A stretch of 46,473 nt of DNA. Source: Sphaerobacter sp. Its GTDB lineage: Bacteria; Chloroflexota; Chloroflexia; Thermomicrobiales; Thermomicrobiaceae. The translations under genes and the position numbers were made by a program. Within the stretch, counting starts at the first letter, position 1. Each line of letters opens with the position of its first letter. The notes under the pieces are model-generated. The model made no database searches, was not told the origin of the DNA, and saw only the letters and a program-made list of their open reading frames with translations. The stretch lies in contig NZ_JADGHZ010000008.1 of the NCBI RefSeq assembly GCF_019683595.1, forward strand, positions 1 to 46,473, written 5' to 3'. Positions 8,100-16,002 of the stretch are shown one piece after another.

Positions 8100-9089
8100 G
8101 TGGGTAAGCCGCGCGTCTGGCTCGGGTGCGCCGTGAGCCTCATCTTCTTGGTGATCGCCTTCCACGGTCAGGATCTGGGCCAAATCGGGGCGTCGCTGGC
8201 GCGCGCCAACTACTGGCTGCTGCTGCCGGCCGTCCTCCTCTACTTCGCCGGGTTGTGGGTGCGAACGATCCGCTGGTCGTCCCTGCTGCGGGCGGTGCAC
8301 CGCTGCGCCCCGCGCGACCTCTTCCCGGTGGTGACCGTCGGCTTTATGGCGAACAACGTGTTGCCGCTCCGCGCCGGCGAGCTGGTGCGGGCGTATATGC
8401 TCGCGAACCGCCGTGGCGTGCGGGCGTCGTCGGTGCTGGCGACTATCGCGGTCGAGAAGGTCTTCGACGGGCTGACGATGCTGAGCTTCATGCTGGTCGC
8501 CTCGCTGTCGGTGGCGCTGACGGCGCAGGTGCGTCATGTCGCGGTGGTTGCCGGGCTGCTCTTCGGCGGGCTGCTGGTCGGGCTCATCGTGCTGACGGCC
8601 GAGTGGCCGCGCCGGTGGTTGCTGGATCGGGGGCTGGGCCGGCTCCCGGCGCGGGTCGCCGAGCCGGTCGGGCAGGCGGCGCACACCTTCCTCGACGGGC
8701 TGGCGATTCTGCGGCGTCGGGAAGACCTGATCGCGGTGGCCGTCGCGTCGCTCGGTGCTTGGCTGCTGGAAGCCTCCATGTACTGGGTGATCGCCGAGGG
8801 CTTCGGGCTGGGGCTCGGTCCGGGAACGGTGCTCCTGGTCACCGCCGTGGCGAACCTGGCGACCCTGATCCCGGCTTCCCCGGGCTACATCGGGCCCTTC
8901 GAGGCCGGTATCCTTCTGGCGCTGGCCGGGGCGGTCGGTATCGAGCGAGGGACTGCCCTCTCGTACGCCATCGCCGTCCACGCTGCGCTCTACTTCCCGG
9001 TGACGCTTGTCGGCCTCTACCACTGGTGGCGCGAGAGCCTCTCCTGGCGCGCCGTGCGAGGTCTGTCGGCCGAAGAGGTGGGGGACTGA
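8100..9089 (+). CDS. Flippase-like integral membrane protein (UPF0104 / LPG synthase TM-type)
   Basis: Polytopic membrane protein of about 329 residues with roughly eight hydrophobic segments. It matches the lysylphosphatidylglycerol synthase transmembrane/flippase-like family by overall pattern: an early RTIRWSSLLRA segment, a NNVLPLRAGELVRAYML segment typical of this family, and a C-terminal ATLIPASPGYIGPFE motif. Family members are linked to lipid or glycolipid translocation, but the substrate here is unknown. The start is GTG 8100 with GGAG about 10 nt upstream. The gene ends one base before the uppP start, so the two are almost certainly translated from one mRNA, fitting a shared job in envelope lipid handling. 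No synthase (GNAT-like) domain is fused. Confidence 0.8.
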   Translation: MGKPRVWLGCAVSLIFLVIAFHGQDLGQIGASLARANYWLLLPAVLLYFAGLWVRTIRWSSLLRAVHRCAPRDLFPVVTVGFMANNVLPLRAGELVRAYMLANRRGVRASSVLATIAVEKVFDGLTMLSFMLVASLSVALTAQVRHVAVVAGLLFGGLLVGLIVLTAEWPRRWLLDRGLGRLPARVAEPVGQAAHTFLDGLAILRRREDLIAVAVASLGAWLLEASMYWVIAEGFGLGLGPGTVLLVTAVANLATLIPASPGYIGPFEAGILLALAGAVGIERGTALSYAIAVHAALYFPVTLVGLYHWWRESLSWRAVRGLSAEEVGD

Positions 9090-9090
9090 A

Positions 9091-9930
9091 GTGGACGTCC
9101 TGCGCGCGATCGTCCTGGGCGCCGTCCAGGGGCTGACCGAGTTCCTGCCGATCAGCAGTTCGGCCCACCTGATCATCGTCCCCTGGCTGTTCGGCTGGGA
9201 GGAGTCGGGCCTGACGTTCGACGTCGCCCTGCACCTCGGGACGCTGGTTGCCGTGCTGGTGTATTTCTGGCGGGAGATCGCTCAGATTGCCGTGGCCGTG
9301 CCGCGCGGGCTGATCGAGCGCCGTCCGTTGGCCGACCCGATGGCGCGGCTGGGCTGGATCATCCTCCTCGGCTCGATCCCGGCTGCTATTGCCGGGTTCA
9401 TCGCGGCCGACGCGATCGACTCCTTCTTCCACGGTGGCGACGGGGGAAACACCGCGATCGTCCTCGTCGCGCTCCTCATGATCGCGCTGGCCGTGCTCCT
9501 TGCGCTGGCCGAGCGGATTGCCAAGCACGAGCGGTCGTTCGAGTGCGTCACCGGGCGCGACGGGCTGGTGGTCGGCCTGGCCCAGGCGCTGGCGCTGCTG
9601 CCGGGGGTGTCGCGCTCGGGCAGCACCATCACCGCGGCGCTCTTCCGCGGGCTACAGCGGGACGCGGCGGCGCGCTTCTCCTTCCTGCTGGGTATACCGG
9701 CCATCGTCGGCGCGGGCGTGTTCGAGACACGCTCGCTCCTGGAGACCGGGCTGGCCCCGGGGGAGGAACAGGTCTTCCTCGCCGGGATGGCCACCGCGGC
9801 CATCGTCGGCTACCTGGCCATTGCGTTCCTGCTGCGCTACCTGCGGACACGCTCGACGATGATCTTCGTCGTCTACCGGCTCGGGTTGGGCGTGCTGCTC
9901 CTCGCCCTGGTTGCGACCGGGGTGCGCTAG
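9091..9930 (+). CDS. uppP: Undecaprenyl-diphosphatase (UppP/BacA)
   Basis: Membrane phosphatase of about 279 residues that converts undecaprenyl diphosphate to the monophosphate carrier for peptidoglycan and other wall polymers. It also confers bacitracin tolerance in related bacteria. The first BacA motif is present as VQGLTEFLPISSSAH, with E17 and H26 as expected catalytic residues. The second is PGVSRSGS, with R175. About eight hydrophobic segments follow the family pattern and the length is normal. The start is GTG 9091, one base after the preceding stop, with a GAGGTGGGGG purine tract inside the upstream gene's end. Frame-compatible upstream codons lie within that gene and are rejected. 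The stop codon sits in the loop of a perfect hairpin. Confidence 0.95.
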   Translation: MDVLRAIVLGAVQGLTEFLPISSSAHLIIVPWLFGWEESGLTFDVALHLGTLVAVLVYFWREIAQIAVAVPRGLIERRPLADPMARLGWIILLGSIPAAIAGFIAADAIDSFFHGGDGGNTAIVLVALLMIALAVLLALAERIAKHERSFECVTGRDGLVVGLAQALALLPGVSRSGSTITAALFRGLQRDAAARFSFLLGIPAIVGAGVFETRSLLETGLAPGEEQVFLAGMATAAIVGYLAIAFLLRYLRTRSTMIFVVYRLGLGVLLLALVATGVR

Positions 9931-9941
9931 GCACCCCGGTC
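9915..9941. terminator. Perfect hairpin over the uppP stop codon, between convergent genes
   Basis: GACCGGGGTGC (9915-9925) pairs perfectly with GCACCCCGGTC (9931-9941), and the loop GCTAG contains the uppP stop. csaA ends convergently at 9956. There is no T-run, so termination would rest on the 11-bp GC stem, or the hairpin protects the mRNA end. Confidence 0.5.
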
Positions 9942-9955
9942 GGTGGGATGCTCGA

Positions 9956-10285
9956 TCAGGCGATTGGGGCGGCCAGTTCCGACTCGCGGTCCGGCTGGAG
10001 CAAGACCACCCGGCCGTCCGCCTGCATCGCCCCCAGTACCAGGACCTCCGACGGGAAGCCCGCCACGCGGCGTGGCGGGAAGTTGACCACGCAGACCACC
10101 TGGCGCCCGATCAGCTCCTCCGGCTGGTAGTACGGCTTCAACCCGGCCGACGAGCGGCGGATGCCGAGCGGACCGAAGTCGATGGTCAGCTTGTAGGACG
10201 GCTTGCGGGCCTCCGGGAACTCCTCGACCTCGATGATCCGGCCGACCCGCATGTCGATCTTCTCGAAGTCCTCGATAGTTGCCAC
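9956..10285 (-). CDS. csaA: CsaA-type tRNA-binding (EMAP-like) protein
   Basis: Small protein of about 109 residues, the usual CsaA length. It consists of a single OB-fold tRNA-binding domain like those of methionyl-tRNA synthetase C-termini and Arc1p. Family proteins bind tRNA as dimers and have been described as secretion chaperones in Bacillus. Visible hallmarks are DFEKIDMRVGRI at the start, EEFPEARKPSYKL, and VVNFPPRRVAGFPSEVLVLG, almost word-for-word the family consensus. The start is GTG 10285 with GGGGAGGAG 6 nt upstream; the frame is open upstream but unlike the family. It lies 102 bp downstream of the DJ-1 gene on the same strand and ends convergently with uppP at a shared hairpin. 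Confidence 0.92.
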   Translation of the reverse strand: MATIEDFEKIDMRVGRIIEVEEFPEARKPSYKLTIDFGPLGIRRSSAGLKPYYQPEELIGRQVVCVVNFPPRRVAGFPSEVLVLGAMQADGRVVLLQPDRESELAAPIA

Positions 10286-10387
10286 GCGATGCTCCTCCCC
10301 TTCCGTGGATCGCCGGAACGGGGCCGGCTCCCCCTCATGCCCCCGATCGTGTCCCATTGGCGGCCTCTCGGATGGCGCCCTCCCCGG

Positions 10388-10951
10388 CTATGCGCCGTAC
10401 GGATAGTCCATCTGCGCCTTGATACGGGACTTGACCTCCGGGCCCGCGATGCGTTCCACCAGATAGAGCCCCAGGTCGATGGAGCTGGAGACGCCCCGGC
10501 CGGTGACGAGGTCCCCTTCGTCCACCACGCGCTCATCCACGACCTGGGGCGTGTAGGCGCGCAGTTCGTCGTAGGCGGATGGGTGGCTGGTCGCCCGGCG
10601 TCCGGCGAGCAGTCCCGCCGCCCCCAGCAGCAACGACCCGGTGCAGACCGAGGCCAGGCAGCGGCTGTCGCGGGCGGTCGCCAGCCAGGCCAGGAACCCT
10701 GGGTCCTGGACCAGCGTGCGGGTGCCGAAGCCACCCGGCACGTAGACCAGATCGTACCCCGCCAGCGGCTCACCGACGCGGGTGGGGGTGAACTGCAACC
10801 CGGCGCCGTCCCGCACCTCCGCGGTGTAGGCGCAGATATCCCAGGAGACTTCGGGCATGAACCCCATCGTCTTGAGGCGCGTGAGCGGGTCGTAGGCGCC
10901 GATGAAGTCGAGGGCTGTCATCCCGTCGTAAATCACGAAGGCAATCTTCAT
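10388..10951 (-). CDS. DJ-1/PfpI family protein
   Basis: Cytosolic protein of about 187 residues with a class I glutamine amidotransferase-like fold of the DJ-1/PfpI/isonitrile hydratase-like group. The nucleophile elbow is visible as ASVCTGSLLLGAAG, with C103. An acidic residue lies near the N-terminus, as in this family, and SHPSAYDELRAY follows in the usual place of a second active-site segment. Members include proteases, glyoxalases/deglycases and isonitrile hydratases; the sequence does not decide which. The start is ATG 10951 with GAGGAGGAACG immediately upstream, a very strong site. csaA follows on the same strand. No transcription-factor domain (as in AraC-type fusions) is attached. 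Confidence 0.88.
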   Translation of the reverse strand: MKIAFVIYDGMTALDFIGAYDPLTRLKTMGFMPEVSWDICAYTAEVRDGAGLQFTPTRVGEPLAGYDLVYVPGGFGTRTLVQDPGFLAWLATARDSRCLASVCTGSLLLGAAGLLAGRRATSHPSAYDELRAYTPQVVDERVVDEGDLVTGRGVSSSIDLGLYLVERIAGPEVKSRIKAQMDYPYGA

Positions 10952-11151
10952 CGTTCCTCCTCGATGCGGATCACGGCGTTTCGCCCGGCGACCTATTGTC
11001 GTGCCGCGCACCGGCGTTGTCATCCCGTCGTGCTCCGCCGCGCATCGGGAGCATCGGAGGCGCCGGCCTCATCAAGTTTGACGACATGACCAAGTGGCGT
11101 GGTGCACGCAAGGGACTCCTGCCGGCGCTTCTGTTCGGGCCCGCTATCCGT

Positions 11152-11181
11152 TTGTGGCCCGAAGAGGGCCTATGATACGAT
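11152..11181 (+). promoter_or_regulatory. Candidate promoter of the mreD-mrdA-min cluster
   Basis: TTGTGG (11152-11157), an 18-nt spacer and TACGAT (11176-11181), or the overlapping TATGAT (11171-11176), precede mreD by about 55 bp. This is the only good candidate in the 285-bp gap after the divergent DJ-1 gene. Confidence 0.4.
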
Positions 11182-11236
11182 TCGCCGGGATGGGTGGCAG
11201 TCCGTTTCCGACAACGAGCAGGGCGACGCGGCGAGG

Positions 11237-11734
11237 GTGACACGCCTCTTCTTTGCGCTGATCCTCATTATCACGGCGTTTGTGCAGATCACGGTGTTCC
11301 CGATTGTCAATGTGCTCGGGATCGGTCCGAACCTCATCCTCGTCCTCGTGCTCGTCTGGAGCGGGCTGCGGGGCACGCCCGAGGGGCTCCTCTGGGTCTT
11401 CCCGCTCGGGCTGCTGCTCGATGTCCTGACGCTCGACCCGCTCGGGTCCAACGGGCTGGCACTGGTGCCGGTCGCCTTGATCGGGGGGCTCGCGCGGCGA
11501 CGGCTCTTCCACAGCGGCGTGATCATCCCGCTGGTGGCGGTGGTCGCGGCCACGCTGGCCCACCACATCGTGACGCTGCTGGTATCGCTCCTTGCCGGGA
11601 CGAGCTACCCGCTCCTGGCGAGCGTGCGACTGGGCATCCTGACGGCGCTGCTCAACGTGTTGGTGGTGCCACCGATGTACCTGTTCGTGCTGCTGATGGA
11701 GCGCATGGGGGTGGGGCGTGCGGCGCGGGCATAA
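11237..11734 (+). CDS. mreD: Rod shape-determining protein MreD
   Basis: Integral membrane protein of about 165 residues with five or so hydrophobic segments, the size and pattern of MreD, a component of the lateral-wall elongation machinery with MreC, RodA and PBP2. The assignment rests on hydropathy, the family-like segment GIGPNLILVLVLVW near the front, and the gene directly downstream being a PBP2. The start is taken as GTG 11237. The frame is open back to 11099, but that extension is charged and not membrane-like. Only a poor purine-rich site precedes GTG 11237, so the start is less certain. The gene overlaps the mrdA start by 17 bp. mreB and mreC, normally upstream, are absent here. Confidence 0.82.
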   Translation: MTRLFFALILIITAFVQITVFPIVNVLGIGPNLILVLVLVWSGLRGTPEGLLWVFPLGLLLDVLTLDPLGSNGLALVPVALIGGLARRRLFHSGVIIPLVAVVAATLAHHIVTLLVSLLAGTSYPLLASVRLGILTALLNVLVVPPMYLFVLLMERMGVGRAARA

Positions 11735-13973
11735 GCGGATGGAGCTGGTCCGCCCGGCGGATCGGAGACGGCGGCACGCCGACAACCGGCCGGACGACGC
11801 CGTGTTCCTCACGCGGCGCGCCTTCTTGCTCAAGGGGCTGTTCCTCAGTGGCTTCGGCGCCCTGGTGGCCAAGCTGTTCAAGATGCAGGTGATCGACGCC
11901 GCCGAATACGAACTGGTGGCCGCCGGCAACCAATTCCGCGACGAGCCGATCCGCGCCCCGCGCGGGTTGATCGTCGATCGGAACGGCAACATCCTGGCCG
12001 AAAACCGCATCAGCTGGACGGTCTCGATCGTCCCTGCCCTCTTCCCCGACGAGCCCGAGGAGGCTGACGCCATCGCCCAGCAGCTCATCCGGCTGCTCGA
12101 CCTGCGCGACCTGCTCGTCGTCCGTCGATCGGCGCTGCCCGAGGGGTCCGAAGAGTATGTGCTCCGCGAACTGGCGGCGCTGGTCGGGATCGAGCCGGCC
12201 CGCCTCCTGGGGACTGTGCTGCGCAGCGGGAGCGACGACGATCTGTACGTCATCCGCGAGGATCTCGCGCCGGACGAGGCGGCACGGCTCCGCGAGGAGG
12301 TCAAGCGGTTCCCGGGCGTGCACGTCATGGACCGCGTCCGCTACACCCTGGAGGCCAACCCGGGTGCGCCGCGGCCGGTCCTGCTCAAGAAGGACGTGGA
12401 CCGGGAAGTGGCCCTCGCCATCGAAGGCAACCGACTGTATCTGAAGGGCGTGGAGGTCAGCGACGAGACGCTGGTGCGTCAGTACCCCGCCGGGCCGGAG
12501 TTCTCCCACATCCTCGGCTATGTCGGCCCGATCACCAAAGAGGAGTACGAGGCGGCAGGCGGGCCGGACGGGAACTACCTCTTCGACGACTGGGTCGGCC
12601 GGGGTGGCATCGAGGAGCACATGGAAGACGTGCTGCGCGGGCAGCACGGGCTGCGCTGGGTGCAGGTCGACGCCCATGGAGTGAAGGTCAACGAGCTCGA
12701 GTCCCTGCGCCAGGAGCCCCAGCCCGGCAAGACCGTCGTCCTGACGATCGACCGCGACTTTCAGTTGAAGGCGACGGAGGCGCTGCGCGAGGGGATCGCC
12801 AGGGCCCACGAGGCTGCCATGAAGGATGGGCGGGAGCCGGTCGGCAACGGCGTGGTCATCGCGCTCGATCCCCGCACCGGCGCGATCCTGGCGCTGGTGA
12901 GCTGGCCGACGTTCGACAACCAGCTCTTCGTCGACGGCATCTCCCAGGAGCAGTACGACGCCTATCTCAACGACCCGTTCAAGCCGCTGACCAACTTCGC
13001 CATCAGCGGTGAGTTCCCGCCCGGCTCCACCATCAAGCCGCTCCTGGCCTGCCTGGGGCTCCAGGCCGGTGTCGTCGGGCCGAACGACTACGTCTACTGC
13101 GCCGGGCAGATCCGGGTGCCGGTAGTGGGGGACGAAAACGGCGGCCAGTACTACTACTGCTGGGTGCGGAGCGGCCACGGCGCGGTGGCGATGGAGGAAG
13201 CCATCGCCGTCTCGTGCGACGTCTACTTCTACAACGTGGGCGCGCCGAACCAGCAGGCGGAGGGGGCCGACCTCCCACTGCACTACTACAATCCCGGCGA
13301 CCCGCAGCCCCACTTCTTCCACGGCCTCGGGATCGATCGCATCTATGAGGGGCTGACCAAGGAGTTCCGCCTGGGAGCGCCGACCGGGATCGAGCTGGCT
13401 GCCGAGTCCTCGGGCGTCGTGCCGAATCCCAAGTGGTTGTTCCAATCCCCTTTGCGCGAATACTGGTCCGTCGGCGATACTATTAACGTCTCCATCGGCC
13501 AGGGGCACTTGTCGTGCACGCCGCTGCAGTTGACATGCGGAATCGCGGCAATTGCCAACGGGGGAACCTACTACCGGCCGCGGCTGGTTGAGGCACTGGC
13601 CGATGGAGCGGGTAACATTATCCGGCGCTTCGAGCCGGAGGTCGTGCACCGGCTGAACGTGGCGCCCGAGCACATTGAGACGGTGCGGCGCGGGATGCGG
13701 CGCACCATAACGGACCGCATCGGTACGGCCTACGGCAAGTTTCCCCGGACGGGCGACGACATTCCGATCGCCGGGAAGACCGGGACGGCCGAGTATGGCG
13801 TCGCTGTCGACGGGAGGTACCGGCAGTCGCATGCCTGGTTTACCGCCTTTGCCCCGTACGATGATCCTGAGATCGTGGTGACCGTACTCATTCCGGCGGG
13901 CGGGGAAGGGGCGGTCGTGTCGACCCCGGTGGCGGACGCGGTCCTCGCCGCCTACTTCGGGAAGACGCCGTAG
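11718..13973 (+). CDS. mrdA: Penicillin-binding protein 2 (elongasome transpeptidase)
   Basis: Class B penicillin-binding protein of about 751 residues that cross-links peptidoglycan during cell elongation. It has a short cytoplasmic arginine-rich N-terminus, one membrane segment around residues 28-50 and a dimerisation/pedestal region with the typical RAPRGLIVDRNG motif. The transpeptidase domain has S437-T-I-K440 (nucleophile motif), S499-C-D501 in place of SxN, as common in PBP2, and K687-T-G689. The start is GTG 11718, preceded by GGGGTGGGG inside mreD; ATG 11739 is an in-frame alternative just after the mreD stop. Compared with E. coli PBP2 it is longer, mainly from insertions around residues 120-210 (pedestal) and 480-540. 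It is co-transcribed with mreD and probably the min genes. Confidence 0.95.
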   Translation: MRRGHKRMELVRPADRRRRHADNRPDDAVFLTRRAFLLKGLFLSGFGALVAKLFKMQVIDAAEYELVAAGNQFRDEPIRAPRGLIVDRNGNILAENRISWTVSIVPALFPDEPEEADAIAQQLIRLLDLRDLLVVRRSALPEGSEEYVLRELAALVGIEPARLLGTVLRSGSDDDLYVIREDLAPDEAARLREEVKRFPGVHVMDRVRYTLEANPGAPRPVLLKKDVDREVALAIEGNRLYLKGVEVSDETLVRQYPAGPEFSHILGYVGPITKEEYEAAGGPDGNYLFDDWVGRGGIEEHMEDVLRGQHGLRWVQVDAHGVKVNELESLRQEPQPGKTVVLTIDRDFQLKATEALREGIARAHEAAMKDGREPVGNGVVIALDPRTGAILALVSWPTFDNQLFVDGISQEQYDAYLNDPFKPLTNFAISGEFPPGSTIKPLLACLGLQAGVVGPNDYVYCAGQIRVPVVGDENGGQYYYCWVRSGHGAVAMEEAIAVSCDVYFYNVGAPNQQAEGADLPLHYYNPGDPQPHFFHGLGIDRIYEGLTKEFRLGAPTGIELAAESSGVVPNPKWLFQSPLREYWSVGDTINVSIGQGHLSCTPLQLTCGIAAIANGGTYYRPRLVEALADGAGNIIRRFEPEVVHRLNVAPEHIETVRRGMRRTITDRIGTAYGKFPRTGDDIPIAGKTGTAEYGVAVDGRYRQSHAWFTAFAPYDDPEIVVTVLIPAGGEGAVVSTPVADAVLAAYFGKTP

Positions 13974-13985
13974 GCGGTATGAGAC

Positions 13986-14002
13986 GCGCGCCCAGGGCGC
14001 GC
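13986..14002. promoter_or_regulatory. GC hairpin between mrdA and minC
   Basis: GCGCGCCC and GGGCGCGC flank a single A and form a tight stem just after the mrdA stop. A second GC-rich inverted segment follows at about 14005-14030. No T-run is present. It may partly uncouple min expression from mreD-mrdA. Confidence 0.35.
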
Positions 14003-14056
14003 GGGGCGCCGGCCGGACCCGGCGTCCAGTTCGGTGTTAGGAAGGAGCGGGGTCCG

Positions 14057-14773
14057 ATGGCGGAGCCGCACCGCAGCGAGTCGGGACAGGTCCGGGTGCG
14101 CGGCACCCAGGACGGCCTCGTCATTCAGTTGCCACCCGAAGTGCCGCTGCCGGTCCTGCTCAGCCAGGTGCGCAGCCACATCGACAGCGGGGGCGACTTC
14201 TTCCGGCAGGCGGAGATCGTGCTGGACTACGGCACCCGGGTCCCCAACGTGGAAGAGATCGTCGCGCTGCGGGCGCTGCTGGCCGAGCGCGGAATCACCC
14301 TGCGCACCGTCACCGCCAGCGTGCCCGCGCACCGGGAGTTGCTCCACACTTGGGGCTATCACCCGCTGCGCCTCGTCAGCCGCGACGAGGGGGGTGACCG
14401 CGATGCCCCGGCAGCCGCGGAGGGGGAGCGGGTCGCACTCTACGTGCGCCGAACCCTGCGCTCAGGAGCGTCAGTGCAGAGTGACGGCGACGTGGTGATC
14501 CTGGGCGATGTCAACGCCGGCGCCGAGGTCTATGCCGCCGGGGACGTCGTCGTCTGGGGGGCAATCCGCGGGACGGTCCACGCCGGGATCGATGGCGATC
14601 CTGGTGCCATCATCTGCGCCCTCCGATTGATGCCGACGCAGTTGCGCATCGGTCGCATCTTTGCTCGCCCTCCCGACGAGCAGGGCGCACGGGCCGAGGG
14701 GCCGATGCTCGCTCGGATCCAGGACGGTGAGATCGTCGTCGAGTCGTGGCGGGCGGACCGGTTGAGCCGCTGA
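14057..14773 (+). CDS. minC: Septum site-determining protein MinC
   Basis: Division inhibitor of about 238 residues that blocks FtsZ ring formation at the poles when recruited by MinD. The N-terminal domain (about 1-110) includes the VIQLPPEVPLPVLLSQV region. The C-terminal half is the right-handed beta-helix of MinC, with GDVVILGDVNAGAEVYAAGD and VVWGAIRGTVHAG, the most recognisable part of the family. The segment near residues 100-120 is a variable linker. The start is ATG 14057, with GGAAGGAG about 10 nt upstream; the in-frame extension to 13979 is low-complexity and rejected. It lies 83 bp after mrdA and is followed by minD and minE, so cell elongation and division placement genes sit in one transcription unit. 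Confidence 0.92.
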   Translation: MAEPHRSESGQVRVRGTQDGLVIQLPPEVPLPVLLSQVRSHIDSGGDFFRQAEIVLDYGTRVPNVEEIVALRALLAERGITLRTVTASVPAHRELLHTWGYHPLRLVSRDEGGDRDAPAAAEGERVALYVRRTLRSGASVQSDGDVVILGDVNAGAEVYAAGDVVVWGAIRGTVHAGIDGDPGAIICALRLMPTQLRIGRIFARPPDEQGARAEGPMLARIQDGEIVVESWRADRLSR

Positions 14774-14779
14774 GGCGGG

Positions 14780-14813
14780 GGTACCGGGCGCAGGCAGCCG
14801 CGCCCGGCGTACC
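14780..14813. promoter_or_regulatory. Long hairpin between minC and minD
   Basis: GGTACCGGGCGC (14780-14791) pairs with GCGCCCGG-C-GTACC (14800-14813), with one bulged C. It occupies most of the 72-bp gap and ends about 20 bp before the minD ribosome binding site. It may set the ratio of MinC to MinD by pausing, processing or protecting the mRNA. Confidence 0.45.
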
Positions 14814-14845
14814 GGGACCGGACCGCCTGATACAAGGTGGGGACT

Positions 14846-15709
14846 ATGGGAGAGGAACAGCAGCAGACCACCCTCGGACGCGTCATCACATTCACGTCGG
14901 GGAAGGGCGGGGTCGGCAAGACCACCACGACGGCCAACGTCGGTGCCGCGCTGGCGGCCCTCGGCAAGTCGGTCGTCCTGATCGACGCCGACATCGGCCT
15001 GCGCAACCTCGACATCGTGCTTGGCCTGGAGAACCGGATCGTCTACGATCTGGTCGACGTCGTTGAGGGCAACTGCCGGTTACGGCAGGCGATGATCCGC
15101 GATAAGCGGCTCAACAGCCTGCACCTGATCCCGGCAGCACAGACGCGTGAGAAGGAAGCGGTCTCGCCGCAGCAGATGAAGGCGCTGTGCGATGAGCTGC
15201 GGCGGCAATTCGACTTCATCCTGATCGACTCCCCGGCCGGGATCGAGCAGGGCTTCCGCAACTCGATCGCGGGCGCGGACGAGGTCGTGGTGGTGACGAA
15301 CCCGGAGGTGTCGTCGGTACGCGACGCCGATCGGATCATCGGCCTGGTGGAAGCGGCGGAATTGCCGACGCCGCGGCTCATCGTCAACCGCCTGAACCTG
15401 ATGCTGGTGCGGCGGGGCGACATGATGAGCGTCGAGGATGTCACCGACATCCTCTCGATTCCCCTCCTGGGGATCGTGCCGGACGACGAGACGATCGTGA
15501 CCTCCACCAACCGGGGCGAGCCGGCCGCGCTCGATCCCCGCTCGCGTGCTGGGCAGGCATTTCGCAACATCGCCGCGCGGCTGACTGGGCAGGATGTGCC
15601 GCTGATGGTGATGGAAGAGCCGGACGGCGCCTTCCGCCGCTTCCTCCGAGCGATCGGCTTAGGCGGCGGGAACCAGGGTGGCGTCGCGGTTCGGGGAGGA
15701 GGGGGCTGA
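14846..15709 (+). CDS. minD: Septum site-determining ATPase MinD
   Basis: Membrane-associated ParA-type ATPase of about 287 residues that carries MinC to the membrane and oscillates or forms gradients with MinE. The deviant Walker A motif is S-G-K-G-G-V-G-K-T at 18-26 (signature K20, catalytic K25), then IDADIGLRNLD and the Walker B-like FILIDSPAGIE, all diagnostic of MinD. Near the C-terminus FRRFLRAIGL can form the short amphipathic membrane-targeting helix; a glycine-rich tail follows, which is unusual. The start is ATG 14846 with AAGGTGG 6-8 nt upstream; an in-frame GTG 14837 lies inside that site. The stop overlaps the minE start by one base (TGATG), showing translational coupling. Confidence 0.96.
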   Translation: MGEEQQQTTLGRVITFTSGKGGVGKTTTTANVGAALAALGKSVVLIDADIGLRNLDIVLGLENRIVYDLVDVVEGNCRLRQAMIRDKRLNSLHLIPAAQTREKEAVSPQQMKALCDELRRQFDFILIDSPAGIEQGFRNSIAGADEVVVVTNPEVSSVRDADRIIGLVEAAELPTPRLIVNRLNLMLVRRGDMMSVEDVTDILSIPLLGIVPDDETIVTSTNRGEPAALDPRSRAGQAFRNIAARLTGQDVPLMVMEEPDGAFRRFLRAIGLGGGNQGGVAVRGGGG

Positions 15710-15996
15710 TGGGCCTGTTCGACACGTTGTTTGGCCGCCGCCAGGCATCGCGACCGTCCCAACCCGCGAGCGCCAGTGTGGCCAAGCAGCGGCTTGTCGA
15801 GGTCCTGATCCAGGACCACGTCAAGTTGACGCCGGCCGCGATGGAGGCCATCCGCCAGGACATCGTCAAGATCCTCTCGCGCCACCTCGACATCGACGCC
15901 GACGCCCTGCAGATCCACATCACCCGGGGTGAGCGCGGCGAGAGCTTGACGGCGAACGTGCCGGTGCGCCGCTCCGGGGTGCCACAGCGAAGGTAG
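15709..15996 (+). CDS. minE: Cell division topological specificity factor MinE
   Basis: Small protein of about 95 residues that stimulates the MinD ATPase and releases MinCD from midcell. The N-terminal GLFDTLFG is the membrane-binding amphipathic start seen in MinE. AKQRLVEVLIQDH is the MinD-contact helix, and the following KILSRHLDIDADALQIHI is the dimerising topological domain. Residues 11-24 form a Ser/Pro/Gln-rich linker. The ATG at 15709 shares its A with the minD stop. The presence of MinE implies an oscillating Min system rather than the DivIVA-type static one. The epimerase gene starts 6 bp after the minE stop, so it may be on the same mRNA. Confidence 0.93.
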   Translation: MGLFDTLFGRRQASRPSQPASASVAKQRLVEVLIQDHVKLTPAAMEAIRQDIVKILSRHLDIDADALQIHITRGERGESLTANVPVRRSGVPQRR

Positions 15997-16002
15997 GTGG
16001 TC

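Noticed and set aside
11652-13832. A 726-codon minus-strand frame opposite mrdA
   Set aside because: It is antisense to a complete PBP2 with all catalytic motifs, and its translation lacks any domain signature.
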